Below are positions 56,481 to 64,000 of a stretch of 64,000 nt of DNA, piece by piece. Numbering within the stretch: position 1 is the stretch's first letter; each line of letters opens with the position of its first letter. The translations under genes and the position numbers were made by a program. The stretch comes from Lineus longissimus. Lineage: Eukaryota > Nemertea > Pilidiophora > Heteronemertea > Lineidae. The notes below the pieces were generated by a model, which saw only the letters and a program-made list of their open reading frames with translations, was not told the DNA's origin and searched no databases. Where the stretch lies: the NCBI RefSeq assembly GCF_910592395.1, contig NC_088319.1:8804001-8868000 (forward strand). Reading direction: 5' to 3'.

Positions 56481-58140
56481 AGAATTGAACAGTCATATCA
56501 AACAAGTCATTTATTTCAAAAGATATACATTAAATGCTACAAAATGAAATAAAGGACAACCCAGGGATTACAAGTAGAAGTACAAGAAGTGACTCCTTCT
56601 CCTTCTACACCACTGCATTTCGTAAGGGCTCCTGTTTTCTGCAAAATAAAGTTGATCAAAGTATTCATTTCCTGCCATGGCATATCTCACCATCGGTCAT
56701 CAGGCCTTTCAGTTACATGGAGATCAATACAGCCTGTATTTTTTCACCCTATTTTGGGCATTTTTTATACCTCGCTATAATAGCCTCTTCTGTATGGATG
56801 GAGCACAATCACTTGTAAAAAAATGCAAGGAAGGTAATATAATGTTATGATATCCCTCTCAAGAACTTGCGGATTCTGTTATGTAAATAATAACTTTAAA
56901 ACTCTCATTCTTTAAAAGAAGGAACTTTTATTTATAATATCTAACTTTTAGACTGAGAAGAATAAAATATGCTTATGGATCATCATGGCCTTATAAGTTC
57001 TACTACATGTACCTGCAGAGTGTGCCATGTGCTCACAGTTGTAGCAGACGACAAACTAGTTTAAAAAACCGTGTCCCCAAATTACTAATATAGGGAGCCA
57101 AACATGTACATATGCACATAACATTCAAACTAGAGACGAGGTCGGCATGCTAGTCTTACGCATATCAGGCTTCTTGGATTCACTTGGACTAACTGTGATG
57201 GAATGATGTTTGACTTGCGCAATGATGTGTTTTCCGGAAATCTCTACCAGGAACCATTGTAAACATGCCCGTGTACAGTAAGTTCGTCGGCCGATCAAGT
57301 TGGGAATGATAAAAAATCCTGCTTTATTTTCAACTTTTGGCATGATTTTTTCATTTTATAACACTTTATTGTATATGTACAGTTCAGTGTCTGTTCAGCT
57401 GAGCGTATTTTGGGCGCAGGGGCCTATTTTGGGCGGATTTTTAAAGGGTCTAATTTGGGCATTTTGCTCTTTCAATACGACGTTTACCGGCGTGGGGAAC
57501 ATGCAATTGAGAGGCCTGGTCATTGTCATCCATGTAGATAGCTGCACCCATATTGAAGGGGGACGTACTGGTAGTATGAAAGTGGGGGACGTTGTGACTG
57601 GGGGACGTTATGACTGGACACCTCAGAGTTACATGCATGTTCCATCCATTCATTCAGTCCATCCATTAAAGGCCCAGTCCATATGATCCATATAATATTT
57701 TCTTTGGCACACAGTAACAAACTGTTCATTTTACTTGGGCCGTTTTATTTAAATTATGAGGAGTATTATTGTGAACTTTCAGCGGGCGACTGGGTTAAAT
57801 TGAACACACTTGAACTCAATAAATGGATAACCCTCGGTTTTATGTTACTGATTCACCAGTACTCAATAAACAATGGGTAAAAATTGAGTGTTATGTACCA
57901 TAGCAAAAGGGCTGAGAACCATGCATAGACTTGCTTTCAATCGTTTTTATTTTTACCAAAAATTATTCTGACCAAAGATGTTTTCAACCCTAGGTCTGCT
58001 AACTATCTCAATTAACCAGCCTAGTAATTAGACGCGGAGGCTGTTGACAGCACAACCATACTACCAATGAAATAGAAGCAATTAAATTTTATCCAATCGC
58101 TCAGCAGTAATTACAGTTCCAACCAATCATCAGCTGTTAG
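56481..58140. other. No gene recognised
   Basis: No convincing exon, TIR or LTR. Several open frames of 60-130 codons overlap each other on both strands and show no motif. Confidence 0.4.
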
Positions 58141-58222
58141 CCTAGTGAGAACTGGTTTAAAAGTGAATTTCTTCATACTCGTATCGACTATCGACTACAC
58201 AGTACCTCATCGAATCGTAAAA

Positions 58223-59316
58223 ATGCCAGCCAGAAGCAGCAAGTACAAGAGACAGACGAAGAAGTCGTGGCCATGCGGCACCTGTAAGAACAAATGCGGA
58301 GAAGTGGATGTGATATTCTGCGAAAGTTGCCTAACCTGGTTCCATTACAAGTGCCAAGACCTGACAAAGAAAGAATTCGAAAACCTCGGCAACTGGGAAG
58401 TTGGTTACTGGAATACTGGTGCACTACCTGCGTCCTTACTTCGTTGCCATCACAGCCGAAATCGTTCGACTTCAGCGTGTCACACCAACGTTTGAAAGAT
58501 GCTGCGGAAGTGTCACGTGAAAGGTTTGAACAGGCCGTCAAACTTGAAGAAATCCTGCTGCGACACACTCCACTGATGAAATCTGCCCGACTAACTGTTC
58601 TCCAGGATCATCACGTCGTTGACGACCATGCCAAGAAGGTTTTGTTGACCTGCGGAGGTGGCAAGCAACGGAACAGAATGCCTGTCGTGGTTCCAGGGGA
58701 CGGGAGCTGTCTGTTTTCGTCTGTTTCAGTGACTCTCTGCAACAACACGGGCCTAGCCAAGGAGTTACGCGTTCGAACGGCAATGGAGATATTTAACAAC
58801 CAAGACCACTATGAGAGAGTCAACGACCATCCGGTATAGACATCACTCTGCCCCAGCTACGATGCCGCATTATACGACTGCGTCCAAGGGAAAAAGTCAT
58901 CTGGATGGATCCTTCAACAGTCGTGCTGACGCGGCTAATCGCCATCTACCCTCCGGTCAACGGTTTGCAAGATCCAGCTGTCAATTGTCTCGGGGGGGGG
59001 GGGGGGTCACGACGGACTAGAACGAGGGACGTGGACGCCAAACCACTTTGTACCTCTCCTAAAGCACGAGACAGCACCACAGGAAAGCCCCGTGACTATC
59101 GCCGATGACACGCCACGCCCTTTCAAGATGAATCAAGCAGAAGAACCTACCAAACGATCAAATAAGCGTCCAAGACGACCCGTGACTATCGCCGATGACG
59201 CCCTAAGAGGAATCGAGCAGAACCTACCCAACGATCAAATAAGCGCCCAAGACCCAACACTTCAAGCCCAAAGCAGCCATTTGTCGTTGAATTTTCGCCT
59301 ATCTTACCAGAGATAG
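58223..59316 (+). pseudogene. PHD finger and OTU-like domain of a Mutator-like element gene
   Basis: ATG at 58223 (MPARSSKYKR) opens a PHD finger: CGTC, then IFCESCLTWFHYKCQDLTKK, with its last Cys pair (YWCTTC) in the next frame after a one-base shift near 58410. A linker follows (RFEQAVKLEEILLRHTP), then the OTU start VVVPGDGSCLFSSVS with the catalytic Cys. After further shifts, one near the G-run at about 58992, the likely OTU end TWTPNHFVPLL supplies the catalytic His (about 59030-59062). The frame then runs through a Pro/Arg-rich linker with tandem duplications to 59316. PHD plus OTU ahead of a MULE transposase points to a multidomain transposon protein. The copy is dead. Confidence 0.7.
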
Positions 59317-59490
59317 GAATAACTTCGCTGTTGGTTGACAACAACAGCAGTCAAGATGCCATGATCAACAGCGAAGTCAAAGATAACGAGATTTTGATCG
59401 CACCAGACAAGGTCGAATTGCCGCCATGATCAACAGCGAAGTCAAAGATAACGAGATTTTGATCGCTCCAGACAAGGTCAAATTGCCGCC
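59088..59490 (+). repeat. Two tandem duplications inside the MULE linker
   Basis: CCCGTGACTATCGCCGATGA starts at 59088 and again at 59179 (offset 91 bp, followed by AACCTACCMAACGATCAAAT in both). GCCATGATCAACAGCGAAGT starts at 59358 and again at 59423 (offset 65 bp). Neither offset is a multiple of three, so each duplication shifts the frame. Confidence 0.85.
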
Positions 59491-59733
59491 GAGGTCACCA
59501 ACGATAACGCTCAATAACTCAGCCGACAGCAGCCTTCCGGACTCTCCAGACACCGTGAACACGACAGATTGTAAGATGCGATGTAAAACGGTCGATTTCT
59601 AGATACAGAGACACTAATCCGGAAGATCCTGAGGAACACGGAAACACCAACGCATGACGCAATTCCACTGGGACAGAAAGAGAACGTTTTTTTCACGATT
59701 GATAACACCAGAAACGTAGAACGGAGGAGTCGG

Positions 59734-60236
59734 GGACAACGTAGTGTGTTTTCGGACGATTGCGGCGTTTGGGACGGAACTAAATCGTCTACAAAGCACG
59801 TGGACTTCTTAGAAAGGGACAATATGGTCACCTTGGTCGCTAAAAAGAACGGACTTTATTGCCGCGGGAAAACGCCTTTGGAACCCCAACCAGAAGCAGG
59901 AGAAATCACGACACTCAGGAAATTTCATAATCATAGCACGCTTCGGCGAGACATATCTTACAAGAAACGTGTTTCCTGGTTAGACGGCGGTTCTACGATT
60001 GTGGTTGTAGAGTACATTGGAAAATACCCCACAACACCAAGCATACACGGGAACGCAAAAAAGTCCAATATCGAATACGTGCGAACAGACCAACGCGTGA
60101 AGGAAACCATTGGACAATTAGCGCGCACTGAGAAAATGCCACGTCAAATATATTCGGATATGCTCCTGAACGATTCCATGAACGTGCCAAGAGACCTTAA
60201 ACAAGTGCAAAACGTGAAGCCTGCAGCAGATACAAA
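59734..60236 (+). pseudogene. Mutator-like transposase, N-terminal zinc-binding type region
   Basis: The frame reads DDCGVWDGTKSSTKHVDFLE, NGLYCRGKTPLEPQPEAGEI, LRKFHNHSTLRRDISYKK, SIHGNAKKSNIEYVRTD, then EKMPRQIYSDMLLNDSMNVP. I recognise this as the FLYWCH/WRKY-GCM-like DNA-binding region and adjoining linker that precede the MULE core in animal Mutator-like elements. The frame stays open across 160 codons before the inserted repeat begins at 60237. Position relative to the PHD-OTU segment and the MULE core supports one original gene. Confidence 0.6.
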
Positions 60237-61362
60237 TGAAATGGCCAGGGCCATTGTGCTCACCTCATGTGGAGGAAAGATGGATAAAGAGCATGGTATT
60301 GTGTCATGTAGTGTTAGGTTTGATGTAGGTCCAAGCAATTACAATTTCCCCAAAATGGCCAATTTACAATACATTCGACCTCTGTGACCTTGAAAAGTAG
60401 GTCAAATCAAAGAAGACCCGGGTGACACATTGAATGGTTGTTAGAATTAGATGTACCTATGATATAAAATTGGTGCCAATCGGGCAAGTCATTACTAGGA
60501 ATAATGGCATTTTGAAGAGATTAGGATTTGGCCCCCTCCCTGGAGGCCAAACGGCAAATCAGATCGCACCAAACTTCGGTACCTAAGATCACCTGACCAA
60601 GGGGTACATGTGTACTTAATTTGTGATCAATAGTCATTGCAGTTAAGAAACGTGCCATAGTTACGGCCTGACGGCGAATTTACGCCATTTGACCTCTGTG
60701 ACCTTGACAAGAAGGTCAAATTAAAAAACTGTGTGACATATACTGTATGGTGGTTAGATGTACCCATGATATCAAATTGGTGGCAATCGGGCAAGAAGTT
60801 AAGGAATAATCACATTTTTAAGGTTTTTGGATTTTGCCCCCTGGTGGACAAGTGGTGAATCATATTGGACCAAACTTCGGTCCCTAAGATCACCTGACTA
60901 AGGGGTAAATGTGTACCAAATTTGGTATCAATAGCCATTGCAGTTTAGAAACGTGCCATCGTTACATCCTAACGGCCAATTTACACCATTTGACCTCTGT
61001 GACCTTGAAAAGGAGGTCAAATCAAAAACCCGGAGGATATATGATGCACCTTTGCTAGAAGTACCTACCATATTTTTTTCAAAATTTCCCGACAACTATT
61101 AAGGGAGATATTGCATATTTTCACTTTTAACGTTTGGCCCCCTGGTGGCCAAACCATGAAACGAATCGGACCGAAACTTGGTCTCCAAGGTGTCATTACA
61201 TAAGGGTACATGTGTACCAAGTTTCAACTCAATAGCTTTAACAGTTACGAAACGTGCCCTGCTAACGGACGACGGACGACGACGGACGACGACGACGACG
61301 ACGACGACGACGGACGCCACGGTATGGGATAAGCTCACCTCTGCTAAGAGGTGAGCTAAAAA
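60237..61362 (+). mobile_element. Non-autonomous hairpin-ended repeat, subfamily A, copy 2 (interrupts the MULE)
   Basis: Same ends and order as 26628-27783: TGAAATGGCCAGGGCCATTG, GCTCACCTC, three internal units, GAC/GGAC microsatellite (61267-61316), hairpin AGCTCACCTC-TGCTAA-GAGGTGAGCT and AAAAA. It is 1126 bp against 1156 bp, the difference being microsatellite length. About a dozen substitutions by eye separate the two copies. The flank on both sides is A-rich (ACAAA / AAAGAGAAAC), as for copy 1 (TTAA / AAACC). Confidence 0.85.
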
Positions 61363-62336
61363 GAGAAACGAGGAACGGGGAAATATTGGCCATCGTTGCA
61401 ACATCGCCGACGAAGTTCTGCATCTTCTGAGCCAGTTCCAATCAGACAAATTCATTCAAGAGCCCGTGTATACCACAAAAGGGAAGCCGCCGTCGATGAT
61501 TTGCTACACGGAAGAGCAGCTACACGAACTCGCCAATTGCGCAACTGAAAAAAAACATCGTAGGACTAGGAGTCGACAGAACATTTTATCTCGGACCGTG
61601 TTACGTTACACTACTGATTTACAAAAGTACGAAATTCTTACGAAAAACAACGCAAGACAATCCGATAATGCTCAGCCCGCTATTCCTACACTGGGATGCC
61701 ACGTATTTCACGTACAGTCGTTTTTTTACGCACCTCAAGGAAAAAATGGACTGTGAATTTAATAGTACATGTACTACAATCGAACTCAGAGTTAACGAAA
61801 TGCTAGTCGGTTCCAACGAGGAGAAAGCCTGGAAAAAAGCCATTGAATCTAGCTTCCCAAATGTCACCGTCCTGCTATGCACTCGGCATCTTGAAGAAAA
61901 TGCGAAAAGGCACGTGAATGCAGAGACTACGGATAAAAAGAAACAAGCCCGTGTAATCAAAGACGTTTTTGAATTACTGACGCTCAACGATTCTGTTATC
62001 TTCGAGGACAAATCCCGATCTCTTATCGTAAACTTTCGAACGGAATTGCCGCAATTTGCCATTTATTTGGAAAGGAAACTCATACCCGCCCTCCGCACTC
62101 ACGTTTTCGAACCACAACAGAAACACAGACTCCCTCTCAAATGGACTAATAACAACTGTGAAAGTATGAACCACGTCTTGAAACTCGCAATCAATTGGAA
62201 GCCGCAAAAGATTACCGACCTCGTGTCAAAACTGCATGATATTGTACGGGTCCAATACAAGGACACGAGGCGAGCCCTGTATGGCAAAGGAAACTTCCAA
62301 CTTGCCACAGCCTTTCAAAAGCACCGCATTACTATA
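61363..62336 (+). pseudogene. Mutator-like (MULE) transposase core
   Basis: The frame continues the MULE from the other side of the repeat (GNIGHRCNIADEVLHLLSQF, GKPPSMICYTEEQLHEL), shifts by one at an eight-A run near 61550, and then stays open to 62336. The core has GVDRTFYLGPCYVT with the first Asp, LSPLFLHWDATYFTY, GSNEEKAWKKAIESSFPNVT, CTRHLEENAKRHV and NNNCESMNHVLK with the final Glu. MULEs normally have Asp in the GSDxE-type motif; here it is Asn, so catalysis should be lost even without the insertion. The C-terminus stops where MITE-like sequence begins at about 62337. Confidence 0.8.
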
Positions 62337-62692
62337 GCCGCGTTCTCACTAGACGTTTAAATCGCTTTGGACCAGTTCCAAATCGTTTTATCCCGCTAAA
62401 TCGCTTTACCCATTCACACCAAAAACGCTTCTGAATCGCCGTATTCAAAACACTTCCTAAACCGTTTTCGAAGTCGATTCAGCTAGATCGCATTGGCCGA
62501 ATCGCTTTGTATTTGTGTGTGAATGCCCGGAGCGATTTATCCAGATCGCATCACCTACACGCATGCGCATTATCTTCTTCCTGTTTTAGCACTGGAGAAA
62601 CACGCGGGAGTATCTGTCATTGAATGTCAGTTTTGTGCACTACATTTTCCATATTTTCGGTTTGTTTCTTCTCATCCATTTGTCAGTTCACC
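62337..62692 (+). mobile_element. Probable terminus of another DNA transposon
   Basis: GCGTTCTCACTAGACGTTTA followed by repeated AAATCGCTTTGG / AAATCGCTTTAC / GAATCGCTTTG words resembles the subterminal part of a MITE or transposon cutting off the MULE. The Myb/SANT-like gene that follows could be its cargo (Harbinger type). The right end is outside the window, so this is tentative. Confidence 0.45.
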
Positions 62693-63754
62693 ATGGCCAC
62701 TTGGGGCACCAACAAAACAACGGCCCTTGTAGAGATTTGGTGCGATGAGGACGTCGAAGCACAGCTTGAAGGCGTGCACAGGAACATCGCTGTGTACAAC
62801 AGAATTGCAATGCTGCTGGCCCAGAGAGGCTATGAACGTACTGGCAAGCAATGTAGAAGTAAAATTAAGGCGTTGAAGCATAATTATCACCAGGATAACA
62901 ATGCTAGGTCCAGGTCGGGGCATGGGGGGCGCCCGAGGACAAGGATCATGGAAATTCTAGATGAAATTCTAGGTACAAGGCCTCTCACCAACCCCCTGAA
63001 ACTAGTTGATACTGTAAAGAAAGTGACAACCGATGCTATTGATAGGCCTGTTGTTGGTGATCTGGTAGAGCCAGGAATTCTCTCCGAGGATGAAGAAGAA
63101 GCAGCCGTACATGCCGTAGATGAAGATGATGACGACGTCAATATTTCCTCTTTTTCTGGCACAGAAGCTGGAGGTAGGTGTCTTGGCATGGGACCTCTGA
63201 AACTGAACTAACTAGGCCTAGCAAGCTAATGAACGTGGTGGAATGGACAGCACATCCCAAAAGATCATAGGTTTGCTATCAGTTCTTCTTTCTACCTTAT
63301 ACTACGTACCATGACTAGGCCTTTTAAGGTCCTACTTTAGGAAGAGCACAATAATTGTATTTATTTTATGAATATCATTAGCAAATAGCCTAATGACCTG
63401 CTAACCATTTTTCTTGTTCAATTTCAGCAACCAATGAAGACGGCCGACGGAGCAGAAGTGTAACACCAGGCAGTGGGCCTAGTAGGCCAGCTAGTGCATG
63501 TAGTGGTAAGCTAGCATTATATCATTCTATAACGAAGCGAGCATTATATCATTCTATAACGAATGCGGTGTTGTGATTCAGTGTGATCAAAACATAAGTC
63601 CATAGATTTGAAACTAGCTGACATGTAACAACAGTAGTCTATTCATGTTCAATGATTAAACTTTGTTTCCTTTACAGCAACTGGAATCGACTATGCAAAA
63701 ATATCAAATCAGCCTCAGTCGGACTCCAGTTCCACTACAGTGAATGGCGAGTAG
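62693..63754 (+). CDS. Myb/SANT-like DNA-binding protein, multi-exon
   Basis: ATG 62693 is in good context (TTCACCATGG). Exon 1 (62693-63173) codes a Myb/SANT-like domain: TTALVEIWCDEDVEAQLEGV, NIAVYNRIAMLLAQRGYERT, GKQCRSKIKALKHNYHQ, like MSANTD- and Harbinger-associated proteins. A linker and a long acidic stretch (SEDEEEAAVHAVDEDDDD) follow. Donor GTAGGT at 63174; exon 2 is 63428-63505 (acceptor TTTCAATTTCAG-like, donor GTAAGC); exon 3 begins 63678 and reaches TAG at 63754. All junctions are phase 1. It binds DNA, either as a transposon's second protein or as a host transcription factor; the neighbouring TIR-like sequence favours the former. Confidence 0.7.
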
Positions 63755-63896
63755 GCCGAAAGTGAGCTACATGGTACATGCAATGTATGTATGTACTGTT
63801 TAGAAGACAGACTGCTGAATTGCTTTGGTATTGGACCTCATATTTCTGAAAGCTACTATGAATGATCACTAATGAATTATTTTCTTTGAATTAAAG

Positions 63897-64000
63897 ATTT
63901 CAAGAAGAAATCAAGGAAGAGGAAATCTTCTACGGAGGAGCCCAAGATGGTTGGCCTGCTTCAGGATTACATGATGCAGCAAGAGACACTTCACGAAAAA
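63897..64000 (+). CDS. Possible further exon of the Myb/SANT-like gene, cut by the window edge
   Basis: After TTTTCTTTGAATTAAAG an open frame reads FKKKSRKRKSSTEEPKMVGL, LQDYMMQQETLHEK, which looks like the basic tail and coiled part of such proteins. Joining it to exon 3 requires a donor upstream of the TAG at 63752 (a weak GTGAAT at 63740 is one option), so alternative splicing or a different exon 3 end is likely. Confidence 0.45.

Noticed and set aside
57300-57686. 128-codon ORF with a hydrophobic start
   Set aside because: Overlapping frames on the other strand are equally open, and no splice or motif support was found.

Overview
The window reads as repeat-rich genomic DNA from a non-vertebrate animal, probably a marine invertebrate; the species cannot be named from sequence alone. 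Supporting this are spliced gene structures (GT/AG boundaries with polypyrimidine tracts), LINE, Ty3/Gypsy and BEL/Pao retrotransposons, Harbinger, pogo, mariner and Mutator-like DNA transposons with animal-type domains, TTAGGG repeats, and no bacterial operon structure. There is no clearly ordinary host gene. The only open multi-exon gene is a Myb/SANT-like gene that runs off the right edge.

Layout. 0-3.3 kb: a TIR element with tandem duplications, a long perfect hairpin, and an unrecognised minus-strand ORF beside a nested hairpin. 3.7-6.3 kb: LINE ORF2 (end of endonuclease plus reverse transcriptase) with an A-rich tail. 7.9-8.5 kb: a Harbinger MITE. 10.2-13.1 kb: remnants of BEL/Pao and Gypsy pol, then telomere-type repeats. 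13.4-21.7 kb: a Harbinger transposon coding a HARBI1-like transposase and a Myb/SANT-like partner, split by a complete Gypsy element with identical 192-bp LTRs and a 5-bp target duplication, and also carrying a nested 628-bp Harbinger MITE. 23.1-23.6 kb: a mariner-type MITE. 25.0-29.4 kb: a 4.4-kb pogo-type transposon whose transposase is continued by an OTU-like cysteine-protease domain. 30-48 kb: mostly members and fragments of one dispersed repeat family, plus a foldback-like element at 37-38 kb. 50.0-50.6 kb: a 616-bp palindrome. 51.9-52.5 kb: a second copy of the 628-bp MITE. 53.9-56.5 kb: two more MITEs, a palindromic minisatellite and a second foldback element. 58.2-62.3 kb: a decayed Mutator-like (MULE) gene with PHD finger and OTU domain. 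62.3-64.0 kb: the partial Myb/SANT-like gene.

The most interesting points concern how these parts interact. Two unrelated transposases (pogo and MULE) each carry an OTU-like protease domain. Each has been broken by a nearly identical copy of the same ~1.1-kb non-autonomous repeat. That repeat belongs to a family whose 5' and 3' subterminal motifs change together between subfamilies (three exact complementary pairs), which implies that the ends are recognised as a pair. Each internal unit of the family carries AGGTCA-type half-sites arranged as DR3 and ER8, so the family could spread nuclear-receptor binding sites. All calls are by eye; homology searches were not possible.
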